A stretch of DNA of 64,000 nucleotides from NCBI GenBank assembly GCA_964448045.1, contig CAYUVF010000011.1, positions 22,092 to 86,091 of the forward strand, read 5' to 3'. Shown here piece by piece: positions 24,044 to 32,663 of this stretch. The position numbers and the translations under genes were made by a program. Origin of the DNA: CAYUVF01 sp964448045. Its GTDB lineage: Bacteria; Bacteroidota; Rhodothermia; Rhodothermales; Salinibacteraceae. Position 1 is the stretch's first letter, and each line of letters begins with the position of its first letter. The notes beneath the pieces are model-generated. The model made no database searches and was not told where the DNA came from. It saw only the letters and a list, made by a program, of their open reading frames with translations.

Positions 24044-25735
24044 TTACATACGCTCCGGTGCCGAGATACCCAGGATCGTGAGGCCGTTGCGGAGGACGAT
24101 GCGGGTGGCCTGGGCGAGGTGCATCCGAGCGGTGGCGAGGACCTGCTCTTCGCCGATGATACGGCAGTGCCCGTAAAACTGCGTGAACGCCTCAGCCACG
24201 GTGCGCAGGTAGTTCGCCAGCCGGTGCGGGCGCCGCGCCTCGGCGGCGTTTTCGATGCGAGACGGGAAACGAAGCAGCGCCTTCATCAGATCGATCTCCG
24301 CCTCGTGCTCCAGGAGCGACAGGTCGGCGTCGTCGCTGAACTCGAATCCGACCTCTTCCGCTTTCTCCACGATGGAGCAGATCCGCGCGTGGGCGTACTG
24401 CAAGTAGAAGACCGGATTTTTGTCGCTGGCTTCTTTGGCGAGGTCGAGGTCGAACTCCAGGTGCGTGTTCGGCGAGCGCATCAGGAAGAAGTAGCGCGTG
24501 ACATCGGCGCCGACCTCGTCGATCAGCTCGTCGAGGGTGACGTACGAGGCGCGGCGCGTGCTCATCTTGACGGGCTCGCCGCCGCGCACGAGCGTCACGA
24601 ACTGGTAGATGACGACGTCGACCTTGTCGGCATCGTAGCCGAGAACGTCGACGCCGCTGAGCACGTCGGGGTACGTGGCGATGTGGTCGGCGCCGAAGAG
24701 GTCGACCATCAGATCGAAGCCGCGCTCGAACTTATCGGCGTGGTAGGCGATGTCGGGCAGGCGGTACGTCGGCTCGCCGGAGCTTTTGACGAGCACGGTG
24801 TCCTGCTCTTTGCCGAAGGCGGTCGTCTTGAACCAGACGGCGCCATCGTCTTCGTAAACGACCCCGGCCTCACGCAGCGCATCGAGCGCGTCCCACACGC
24901 GGTCGCTCTCGTAGAGCGTGCGCTCGTTGAAGAACGCATCCATCTCGATGTTGAGCCGCGCGAGCGTCGCCTCGATTTCGCCGAAGATGACCTCCTCGGC
25001 GGCTTCGGTGAACGGAGTGACATCGTCTTCGCCCATCAGCGCATCGCCGTGCTGTTCGACGAGCGTGCGGGCGATATCGGTGATGTAGTCGCCGAGGTAG
25101 CCGTCCTCGGGAAACGATTCGGGCACCTCGACCGTCTCGCCGTCGTCCATCGTGAGCGTCTTCGTCGGCCCCTCCGGCTCGACGAGTGCGTGATAGCGCG
25201 CCCGCACCGAGGCGCCGAGCACACGCATCTGGCGGCCGGCGTCGTTGAAGTAGTACTCGCGCGTGACGTCGTAACCGGCCCAGTCGAGCAGGTTGGCGAT
25301 GGTGTCGCCGAGGACCGCATTGCGCCCGTGGCCGACGGTGAGCGGCCCCGTCGGATTGGCGCTGACGTATTCGACGAGAGCGGACTGCCCCGCGCCCGGG
25401 TCCGTGCGGCCGTAGTCGTCCCCCGCGGCGAGCACGTCGGCCAAGCCGTCGATGAGGTACCTCTCGGCGAAGCGGAAGTTGATGAAGCCGGGCCCGGCCA
25501 CTTCGATGGCGGCGATGCGCTTCGGATCGACGCGGGCGCGGAGGCGCTCGGCGAGGTCTTCGGCGATGGCGCGCGGGTTGTTCTTGAGCGCGCTGGCGAG
25601 GCGCATGGCCGTATTCGTGGCGAGGTCGCCGTGCTCGGGCTGCGCGGGCTTCTCCAGCTCGGGCTCGAAGTCGTCGGGCACGTCATCGATTTCAGCGAGG
25701 ACGGCGCGCAGTTGGGCGTCAAGGTAGTCGCGCAT
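24044..25735 (-). CDS. argS: Arginyl-tRNA synthetase
   Basis: 563 residues, class I aminoacyl-tRNA synthetase. The N-terminal additional domain (about 1-105) is followed by VEYVSANPTGPLTVGHGR, where the HIGH signature reads TVGH, then KMSTRRASYVTLDEL (KMSTR replacing KMSKS, usual for ArgRS). The anticodon-binding DALR domain forms the C terminus (about 445-563, YLQYAHARICSI ... QATRIVLRNGLTILGISAPERM). The His-to-Thr change at the first position of HIGH is unusual, though I believe related sequences exist in Chlorobi/Bacteroidota. Upstream of pheA on the same strand but separated by the repeat array. Confidence 0.96.
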   Translation of the reverse strand: MRDYLDAQLRAVLAEIDDVPDDFEPELEKPAQPEHGDLATNTAMRLASALKNNPRAIAEDLAERLRARVDPKRIAAIEVAGPGFINFRFAERYLIDGLADVLAAGDDYGRTDPGAGQSALVEYVSANPTGPLTVGHGRNAVLGDTIANLLDWAGYDVTREYYFNDAGRQMRVLGASVRARYHALVEPEGPTKTLTMDDGETVEVPESFPEDGYLGDYITDIARTLVEQHGDALMGEDDVTPFTEAAEEVIFGEIEATLARLNIEMDAFFNERTLYESDRVWDALDALREAGVVYEDDGAVWFKTTAFGKEQDTVLVKSSGEPTYRLPDIAYHADKFERGFDLMVDLFGADHIATYPDVLSGVDVLGYDADKVDVVIYQFVTLVRGGEPVKMSTRRASYVTLDELIDEVGADVTRYFFLMRSPNTHLEFDLDLAKEASDKNPVFYLQYAHARICSIVEKAEEVGFEFSDDADLSLLEHEAEIDLMKALLRFPSRIENAAEARRPHRLANYLRTVAEAFTQFYGHCRIIGEEQVLATARMHLAQATRIVLRNGLTILGISAPERM

Positions 25736-26044
25736 GGGAGCAATCGGCAGTCAGCAGTCGTCGAGTCGCCTTGTACCATACAATGGAAGGCCCACAGCCG
25801 AAAGCGGATAGCCCTAAATCACAGAAAATCCCCAGCGTTGCTCTGTGAAACGGCTTCGCTCTCGGGGCCCGTCGAGATTGAGCGAGGCTTCCTGAGCAGG
25901 GCGTGCCGAATACGCGACCGGCCGTTGCACCTCTGCCGCGTATGCCCTTCCTTTCAACCGGGCCTCGGGTACATTTTCGAGAGGCTTTCGGCAAATGGAC
26001 TCGTCGCCACTGGCGCGCAACCCTTGGCACTGACCGATCCCCTC
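25736..26044. other. Divergent intergenic region between argS and a TonB receptor gene
   Basis: 309 bases holding the promoters of both divergent genes. TACATTTT at 25970-25977 resembles a -7 element for the plus-strand gene, but the -33 match is poor. The frame of the TonB gene is open right through this region and back across argS; that is not evidence of coding, because GC-rich antisense frames stay open often. Confidence 0.4.
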
Positions 26045-28312
26045 GTGGACTTCTCTGCGCTCCGTCGTGCATTTCGAGCCGTGCTGTTCCTCGCGCTTGT
26101 CGGCGGAGCATGCGGATCCGCGACGGCGCAGGATGCGGTCCTGCGCGGCTTCATCACCGATGCTGCCAGCGGACGGCCCCTTGTTAATGCCAACGTGGTC
26201 TTGCACGACACCACCGGGCTCGTGCAGGCCGCGGTGACCGATGCAAACGGCTTTTACCAGCTTGCGCCCGTCGCCCCCGGCGTCTACACAGTCCGGATCA
26301 GCTTCATCGGCTATGCGACGCGACGGGATACACTCCGGCTCGAACCGGGTGCGCGTACGATATCGGCTGCGCTGACGCCGATCACGCAGGAGCTGCAGGG
26401 CGTGACCGTCGAGAGCCGGCGCGACTCGATTGAGAACGCCCGGGCCGGGTTGCAACGCATCAGTCCGGCCGACATCGACCGGATTCCCACGCCGGGGCCC
26501 GGCAGTGATCTCGCGGGATATCTGCGCAGCCAACCGGGCGTCGTCACGCTGGGCGACCGCGGCGGCCAGCTGTACGTGCGCGGCGGCACCCCCTCGCAGA
26601 ACCTCGTGCTGGTGGATGGGACCCCCGTCTACAAGCCATTCCACATCATCGGCTTCTACTCGGCCTTTCCGTCCGACCTCGTCTCCAGCGCCGACTTCTA
26701 CGCGGGCGGATTCGGCGCCGAATACATGGGACGGATCTCCTCGGTGCTCGATGTCAACCTGCGCCCGGGCAACATGAAGCAGAACGAGGCTCGTGCGGCC
26801 ATCAGCCCCTTCGTTGCCTCCGTCCGGGCCGAGGGGCCGCTCGGCTGGCGGCGCACCTCGCTGCTCCTGCACTACCGGCAGTCCCTGATCGAACGGACGG
26901 GCTCGGCGCTGCTCGATGCGTCGACGCCGTATCGCTTTTACGATGCGACGGCTACACTGCATACGCAGGGCGATAACTCGCAGTGCTCGTTCACCGGCGT
27001 GCGGACGTACGATCGCGGGCGCATCGATCCGGACCGTCCCGCCTCGTTCCAGTGGACGAACACGAGCGTCGGCGGCGACTGCCTGGTCTTCGGCGCCTCC
27101 TCCTCGCAGACAGCCGACATCAGCTTTGGAGCCACGCACTTCAGCAACACCGTAACGACACCCGACGGCTCGAAGCGCTCCGCCGGGACGTGGCGCTACC
27201 ACACCACCTTCCGCTTCGAGTCGCCCACCTCGTGGGGCGCCTTCAACTGGGGAGGATGGGCGCGCGCCGATCAGTACCACTTCGACCTGGAAGAGCTCCA
27301 CCTGGGCCTGCGGGCCGACGACGACTTCGCCGTAGCGATGGGGGGATTCGTGGAGGCGACGTGGACGCCAACCGATGCGCTCGCGATAGAACCCAGCCTG
27401 GGCGCGCAGGGGCTGCTGGGGGAGGCAAACCTCAACATCGAGCCGCGCCTGCGCCTCGCCTGGGAGCCTGGCGGATCGGGCACGACGAGGTTTACCGCCG
27501 CCACGGGGCTCTATCACCAGCTCGCCGTGGGCATCACCGACGAGCGCGACGCCGGCACCACCTTCATCGCCTGGTTTCCAACGCCGGCGGTCAATCGCCC
27601 CCTGCAAGCCCTCCACGTGCTGGGCGGATGGGAGCAGCGCCTCGCCCCCAGCCTGACAGCCCATCTCGAAGGGTATTACAAGGATCTGAACGATATTCCC
27701 GTTCCCACATGGACCCCGGCCAACCGCTTCAATACCACCCTTAGCCTCGCCGAGGGCACTGCCTACGGCGCCGACGTGCGGCTTACCTACCAGCAGGGTC
27801 CGCTCCACCTGCAGGCCGGATACGGCTGGAATTGGGTCGAGTACCGGGCCGCGCGGGACGACCTGGGGGCCTGGACGGGCGGCGACCTCATCCGCTACCA
27901 TCCGCCGCACGACCAGCGCCACAGCATCAGCCTCGTTGGGCAGATCGACACGGGCCTGTTCGAAGCCAGCGCGCGCTGGCAGCTCAGCTCCGGGCTGCCC
28001 TACACGCAGGTCTACGGCTTCGATACGCTGCTCGAACTGCGCGGCCTGCGCGATCAGCCGACGCGCGACGTGGGTACCCCGCGCCTGTTCTACCGTCAAC
28101 CCTACACCGAGCGCCTTCCGGCCTACCATCGGCTCGACCTCTCGGCCGAGCGCTCCTTCACGCTATCGCCCCGCATCGGCCTCACCGCCGAGGTCGGCTC
28201 GATCAACACGTACGACCGCGCCAATATCTTTTACATCGACATCTTTTCGCTCGAACGGGTCAACCAGCTCCCGCTGCTGCCCTACCTCGCGCTGACGGTC
28301 ACCCTCCAGTAG
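26045..28312 (+). CDS. TonB-dependent receptor with carboxypeptidase-regulatory N-terminal domain
   Basis: About 755 residues if GTG 26045 is the start; this gives a signal peptide ending GSATAQ. A carboxypeptidase-regulatory-like domain (about 23-110) shows VLRGFITDAASGRPLVNANV and YTVRISFIGYATRRDTL. The plug follows with GGQLYVRGGTPSQNLVLVDG and GFGAEYMGRISSVLDV. The remainder is the 22-strand barrel, ending ALTVTLQ. Shorter than SusC, it resembles the receptors paired with DUF4249 lipoproteins. The lipoprotein gene follows 19 bases downstream. The substrate is unknown. The start is uncertain: TTG 26024 is in frame too, and there is no ATG. Confidence 0.88.
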   Translation: MDFSALRRAFRAVLFLALVGGACGSATAQDAVLRGFITDAASGRPLVNANVVLHDTTGLVQAAVTDANGFYQLAPVAPGVYTVRISFIGYATRRDTLRLEPGARTISAALTPITQELQGVTVESRRDSIENARAGLQRISPADIDRIPTPGPGSDLAGYLRSQPGVVTLGDRGGQLYVRGGTPSQNLVLVDGTPVYKPFHIIGFYSAFPSDLVSSADFYAGGFGAEYMGRISSVLDVNLRPGNMKQNEARAAISPFVASVRAEGPLGWRRTSLLLHYRQSLIERTGSALLDASTPYRFYDATATLHTQGDNSQCSFTGVRTYDRGRIDPDRPASFQWTNTSVGGDCLVFGASSSQTADISFGATHFSNTVTTPDGSKRSAGTWRYHTTFRFESPTSWGAFNWGGWARADQYHFDLEELHLGLRADDDFAVAMGGFVEATWTPTDALAIEPSLGAQGLLGEANLNIEPRLRLAWEPGGSGTTRFTAATGLYHQLAVGITDERDAGTTFIAWFPTPAVNRPLQALHVLGGWEQRLAPSLTAHLEGYYKDLNDIPVPTWTPANRFNTTLSLAEGTAYGADVRLTYQQGPLHLQAGYGWNWVEYRAARDDLGAWTGGDLIRYHPPHDQRHSISLVGQIDTGLFEASARWQLSSGLPYTQVYGFDTLLELRGLRDQPTRDVGTPRLFYRQPYTERLPAYHRLDLSAERSFTLSPRIGLTAEVGSINTYDRANIFYIDIFSLERVNQLPLLPYLALTVTLQ

Positions 28313-28331
28313 CCTTCGCAATCACGCACGC

Positions 28332-29219
28332 ATGATGTCGTCTCGCCCTGCATTCATTTCGGCGCCGTGGTGGAACCTCGTGGCTGCGCTCGTGATCAGC
28401 GGCCTGCTCGTCATGGGCTGCGACACGTCGGTCGATCCGTTCGTGCCGCAGGACGAGGAGCCCTTCTCCCTCTTTGGCGTGCTCAACCCCGCGGCCGACA
28501 CCCAGTTCATCCGGATCGAACCGCTGGCCGACTCCGTGCAGGTGGGCAGTCCCCCGACGATCGATGCGACGGCGACGCTGGAGCATCGCGGCACCAATCG
28601 CACCGTCACGTTGCGCGACTCGTTCATGCAGGTTGCTGTGGACGTGGCCGTGCACAACTTCTGGACGACCGAGCCCATTGAACCCGGCGCGCGCTACCGC
28701 CTGCGCGTGGAGCGCTCGGACGGGCAAGTCAGCCAGGCGACGACTACGGTGCCCACCGCTCCGCCTGCCCTCGCCCACGACAGTACCTTCTTCCTCCCCT
28801 GCGCCGACGCCGATGCGCGCAATACGTTCAATGTGGAGGTGACCGGCCTCAACGAGAACCACCTGGCTGGATTCTGGATCATCTACGTCGTCAACGGCCA
28901 CCGCTTTCGCTTCGATCATTTTGACGATGCTACCTACGTCGCCGCGACGTACGAGGTGCCCGTACTGTACGGCGTCGATCTGCCGCGTATTCCCCTCGTG
29001 GGGGCACCGGGCGCGCCCTGCACCGGACGCAACCGCCCGTCGTACGCCCTGATTGCAGCGACCGCGGGCGGCCCCGATTGGCCCGCCTTTGCCGGCGCCT
29101 CGCTGAATGAGATCGCCCGGCCGGATACGTTCTCCAACGTCCAGAACGGGCACGGGCTCCTCCAGGGGGTCTACTCGGATACGCTGCGCATCGACGCCGA
29201 GGCGCGCCCGCCCGGATGA
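28332..29219 (+). CDS. DUF4249-like lipoprotein, partner of the TonB receptor
   Basis: 295 residues. Signal and lipobox LLVMGC, with Cys about residue 30, followed by DTSVDPFVPQDEEPFSLFGVLN, close to the DUF4249 opening. The rest is beta-sandwich-like with IEPGARYRLRVERSDG and TTTVPTAPPA. DUF4249 lipoproteins are typically encoded directly after a TonB receptor and are thought to cover or assist it. The last codons are 13 bases from the convergent rodA stop, leaving no room for an intergenic terminator. Confidence 0.75.
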   Translation: MMSSRPAFISAPWWNLVAALVISGLLVMGCDTSVDPFVPQDEEPFSLFGVLNPAADTQFIRIEPLADSVQVGSPPTIDATATLEHRGTNRTVTLRDSFMQVAVDVAVHNFWTTEPIEPGARYRLRVERSDGQVSQATTTVPTAPPALAHDSTFFLPCADADARNTFNVEVTGLNENHLAGFWIIYVVNGHRFRFDHFDDATYVAATYEVPVLYGVDLPRIPLVGAPGAPCTGRNRPSYALIAATAGGPDWPAFAGASLNEIARPDTFSNVQNGHGLLQGVYSDTLRIDAEARPPG

Positions 29220-29232
29220 GTGCCCGTCCCAA

Positions 29233-30495
29233 TCAGTAGCCGTAAATCGACAGGTCGTCGCGGCGCATGTGCACCGCGAGCACAATCGCCAGCATGGCCG
29301 TGTTCGCCAGCATCGCCGATCCGCCGTACGAGAGGAACGGCAATGGAATGCCGATGACCGGCAGCAGCCCCGTCGCCATCCCGATGTTGACGAAGATGTG
29401 CAGCAGGTACACGCCCACTGCGCCCGCCGCCACGATCCCGCCGAAGGGGTGCTTCACCTCGGCGCCGAGCTTAATCAGGCGCAGCAGCAGGAAGGCGAAC
29501 AGCCCGAGCACCACCATCGCGCCAACGAATCCGAACTCTTCCCCGATCACGCTGAAGATGAAATCGGTCGACTGCTCCGGCACGTAGGCGCCCTGCGTCT
29601 GCGTCCCTTCCATAAAGCCTTTTCCCCAGAACTGCCCCGAGCCAATGGCCGCCTTTGACTGGACAAGGTGAAAGCCCACGCCCTGGCGGTACTCCTCCGC
29701 CTCCGGATTCGTGAACGACAGCAGCCGGTCGACCTGATAGGGCTGGAGGATGTGCGTGATGGCGATCGATGCCACGGCCGCCACGCCGCCCGTAAAGAGC
29801 GCCCCCAGCACGCCCATATACCGCTCCTGCGTGTACCAGTAGAGCCCGGCGGTGAACAAAATCGCAAACGCAATCGCCGCCGGCATGTAGACAATGGCCA
29901 GATACCCGGCCAGCGCAGGCGAAATCATCAGCAGGACGGTGTGCAGCGGGATGCCACTCCAGAACAGCATGATGGGCACGAGCCCGAAGAAGATGAGCGC
30001 CGTCCCCATGTCGTTTTGCAGCACGATGAGCACGGCCGGAAGTAGGATCAGCACTACGGCCTTGAGTGCGAAACGGACGTTCCCGGCTGCGCTGGCCCGC
30101 TGCGACGACAAGAGCTGCGCCACTGCCAGCACCGTGCCCACCTTGGCCAGCTCCGAAACCTGCAGGCGCAGCGGCCCCAGGACGAGCCACGACTTGGCCC
30201 CGTTCACCTCGCGCCCGATGACCAACGCCGCAATCAGCAGCAGGATGGTGAGCCCGTACACCGGATACGCCATCTGCCGGAAGAGGCGCACCGGCAGCAA
30301 GAGTGCAACCCCGATGCCCACGACGCAAATGCCCGTCCACATCAGTTGGCGGGTGAAATTGTTGCGCACGCTTGCGCTCAGGTACTCTGCGGCGGGACCG
30401 TGCGTCGTGCTGTAAATCGCCACGAGGCCCACGCCCACGAGCAGCACCCACGCCAGCAGCGAAAAATAATCCAGATTACGGTACCAGGTGCGCAT
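29233..30495 (-). CDS. rodA: Rod-shape-determining peptidoglycan glycosyltransferase RodA
   Basis: 420 residues with about ten TM helices. SEDS-family motifs are visible: the first TM YFSLLAWVLLVGVGLVAIYS, GAKSWLVLGPLRLQVSELAKVG, VLQNDMGTALIFF (the catalytic Asp loop), ALFTGGV, and the C-terminal PLPFLSYGGSAMLANTAMLAI. It polymerises lipid II glycan strands during elongation with PBP2. It starts three bases after the mrdA stop, a tight mrdA-rodA operon. mreBCD are not in the window. Confidence 0.96.
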   Translation of the reverse strand: MRTWYRNLDYFSLLAWVLLVGVGLVAIYSTTHGPAAEYLSASVRNNFTRQLMWTGICVVGIGVALLLPVRLFRQMAYPVYGLTILLLIAALVIGREVNGAKSWLVLGPLRLQVSELAKVGTVLAVAQLLSSQRASAAGNVRFALKAVVLILLPAVLIVLQNDMGTALIFFGLVPIMLFWSGIPLHTVLLMISPALAGYLAIVYMPAAIAFAILFTAGLYWYTQERYMGVLGALFTGGVAAVASIAITHILQPYQVDRLLSFTNPEAEEYRQGVGFHLVQSKAAIGSGQFWGKGFMEGTQTQGAYVPEQSTDFIFSVIGEEFGFVGAMVVLGLFAFLLLRLIKLGAEVKHPFGGIVAAGAVGVYLLHIFVNIGMATGLLPVIGIPLPFLSYGGSAMLANTAMLAIVLAVHMRRDDLSIYGY

Positions 30496-30498
30496 GGC

Positions 30499-32373
30499 TC
30501 AGGGCGTGCTTCGGGCGGATTCGGAGGGCAACGGCGTTTGTGCGGGCGACTCGATCGGGGCACTCCGCACTTCGTCCATCAGCCGCTCGATAATCCAGCG
30601 GCGCTGCCACGTGCTCATGTCGATGGCGCCGGTCAGGTACTGCTCGGCCATCAGGCTGGCGATGGGCGCTGCCGCGGTCGCGCCGAAGCCGGCGTTTTCG
30701 ATGACGACCGCGATGGCGATCTCCGGATCGTCGAATGGTGCAAACATCATAAACAGCGAGTGATCTTTGCCGTGCGGGTTCTGCGCCGTACCGGTCTTTC
30801 CAGCGCTCGTGATGCCGGGAATCTGCACGAAGCGGCCCGTGCCGTTCTCCATCACGCGCCGCATCCCCTCGCGCACGGCGTCGAAATACTCCGGGGCGAT
30901 GGGCAGCGTCTCGGCGGGAGGCAGATCGGGGGAGCGGATGTCGCCCGTTTCGGGATGTTCGAGATGATCGACCATGTGCAGCGGATGCAGCGTACCGCCG
31001 TTCGCGAGGGCACCCACGTAACGAGCCAGCTGCACTGGCGTCACTACCATGTCGCCCTGCCCGATGCCCAGGTTGATCGTGTATCCGGCCGTCCACCGGC
31101 CCGTGCCGTACGTCCGGTTGTAGTACGTCGAATCCGGAATCAGGCCGGGCTGCTGATCGGCCAGATCGATGGGCACGCGCTGGCCGAAGCCAAATCGGGT
31201 CGCCCAGTCGTGCAACGTGTTCACATCGAGCTTCATCATGAGCCGGTAGTAAAACGTGTTGCACGAGACTTCGAGCGCTTTCTTGACGTTGATGGACCCG
31301 TAGTCCTCCCCGCCATGATTGCGGAAAGTGCGCCGGCCGAGCCGGTACCCGGCCGAGCAGTCGAGCGTGGAGGTGGGCGTGATGAGCCCCTCCTGCATAG
31401 CCATGAGCGACATGAATGGCTTCCACGTGGAGCCGGGCGGCATGCCGCTCATCGTGGCCCGGTTAAACAACGGCCGCGCCGGATGCGTGCGGAGGCTGTC
31501 CCACACCTGCGGGTCGACCGTCCCAGCGAACACGGCCGGGTCGTAGTCGGGCTTACTGACGATGGAGAGGATGGAGCCGTCGTCCGGGTCGATAGCCACC
31601 GCCGCCCCGCGCTTGCCGACGAAGAGCGACTCGGCCAACGCCTGAACGTGGTGATCGAGGCTCAGGTGGAGGTCGTACCCACTGGTGGGTTGCTGGTCTT
31701 CGGCGCCGTCGCGGTAAGGCTTGACCTCCATGCCGCGCACGTTCACCAGCTTGAACTCGCGCCCCGGCGTGCCTCGAAGCGCCGATTCGTACGTCTCCTC
31801 CAGCCCGGCCTGGCCGATGTGATCGCCCTGCCGGTAGCCCTCAGCGCGGCGCTGCTGTAGCGCGCGCGGGCCGATCTCGCGGACGTAGCCGAGCGCGTGC
31901 GCCAGCCGCGCCTCGGTGTGGTAGCGGCGGCGCTGCTCCATCTCGTACGACACCCCCGGCAGCCGGTAGAGCTGCTCCTGCACCCGGCTGAAGACCTCGA
32001 ACGGCACCGACTGGAACGAGCGGCTCGGCCGGAACGCACTCCAGCGCCGGGCCTCCTCCAGCTTGTTGACGACGAGCGAGTCGGGCACTTCGAGGAGATC
32101 GGCCAGGAGGCCGACTTTCGAGCGGTCGAAGTAGCGGGGCGTGAGTTGGATCGTGTAGCTCGGCTGATTGTCGACGAGCAGCGTGCCCGTCCGGTCGTAG
32201 ATGGCCCCGCGTGCGGGCTGGACCCAGCGGGTGCGGACGGCGTTGCTGCGCGACTCGCCCGAATACGCCTCGGCACTGATCAGCTGCAGCTGGACGAGCC
32301 GCCCGCCCAGAACCCCCAGGACAACCAGCACCACCCCAGCAAAGATGCGAACCCGGATCCGATAATCATCCAT
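30499..32373 (-). CDS. mrdA: Penicillin-binding protein 2 (elongation transpeptidase)
   Basis: 624 residues, class B PBP. One N-terminal TM (about 7-27) precedes the pedestal domain. ARGAIYDRTGTLLVDNQ marks the dimerisation region. Transpeptidase motifs are the catalytic Ser at 315 in PPGSTWKPF, SCN in ALEVSCNTFYY, and KTG at 526-528 in GKTGTAQNPHGKDHS. It crosslinks peptidoglycan in the elongasome with RodA, whose gene follows directly. A 7-base-arm hairpin (32400-32417) lies just upstream of the start. Confidence 0.96.
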   Translation of the reverse strand: MDDYRIRVRIFAGVVLVVLGVLGGRLVQLQLISAEAYSGESRSNAVRTRWVQPARGAIYDRTGTLLVDNQPSYTIQLTPRYFDRSKVGLLADLLEVPDSLVVNKLEEARRWSAFRPSRSFQSVPFEVFSRVQEQLYRLPGVSYEMEQRRRYHTEARLAHALGYVREIGPRALQQRRAEGYRQGDHIGQAGLEETYESALRGTPGREFKLVNVRGMEVKPYRDGAEDQQPTSGYDLHLSLDHHVQALAESLFVGKRGAAVAIDPDDGSILSIVSKPDYDPAVFAGTVDPQVWDSLRTHPARPLFNRATMSGMPPGSTWKPFMSLMAMQEGLITPTSTLDCSAGYRLGRRTFRNHGGEDYGSINVKKALEVSCNTFYYRLMMKLDVNTLHDWATRFGFGQRVPIDLADQQPGLIPDSTYYNRTYGTGRWTAGYTINLGIGQGDMVVTPVQLARYVGALANGGTLHPLHMVDHLEHPETGDIRSPDLPPAETLPIAPEYFDAVREGMRRVMENGTGRFVQIPGITSAGKTGTAQNPHGKDHSLFMMFAPFDDPEIAIAVVIENAGFGATAAAPIASLMAEQYLTGAIDMSTWQRRWIIERLMDEVRSAPIESPAQTPLPSESARSTP

Positions 32374-32399
32374 GGACGAACGGCGTTGCCTGATGCGAT

Positions 32400-32417
32400 C
32401 CGGTGGGCCTCCACCGG
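32400..32417. repeat. Hairpin in the divergent promoter region upstream of mrdA
   Basis: CCGGTGG (32400-32406) and CCACCGG (32411-32417) are exact complements around GCCT, 27 bases upstream of the mrdA start. It lies in the 290-base divergent region (32374-32663). A regulatory role is possible but unproven; the rest of that region shows nothing recognisable. Confidence 0.45.
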
Positions 32418-32663
32418 CGCAGTAACAATGATGGTTATTTGTACACTTAACCCGTGCATACGTAGCAGGATCGGGCTCCTCAGTTCCTCTGCGGCGTATC
32501 CCTCATGAAGATTTGAGGCACAATCCATCAATCTACCATGTAGAAACATCGGTCGTGACGCCGATTTTTCGCGGCCGTGGGCCGAATCGCCTGAACCTCA
32601 CGTGTTTGCGGCGGTTAGAGGGGATGTCGCCTCGCCGTCCGACGTTTCAATCCCTGTAGCTCT

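Noticed and set aside
24119..26044. Open frame extending the TonB receptor about 640 residues upstream across argS
   Set aside because: It is antisense to a clear argS gene, has no receptor features, and a signal peptide begins at GTG 26045. The openness reflects GC-rich third positions.
25814..28129. 771-residue minus-strand open frame over the TonB receptor
   Set aside because: Antisense shadow of a gene with clear plug and barrel motifs.
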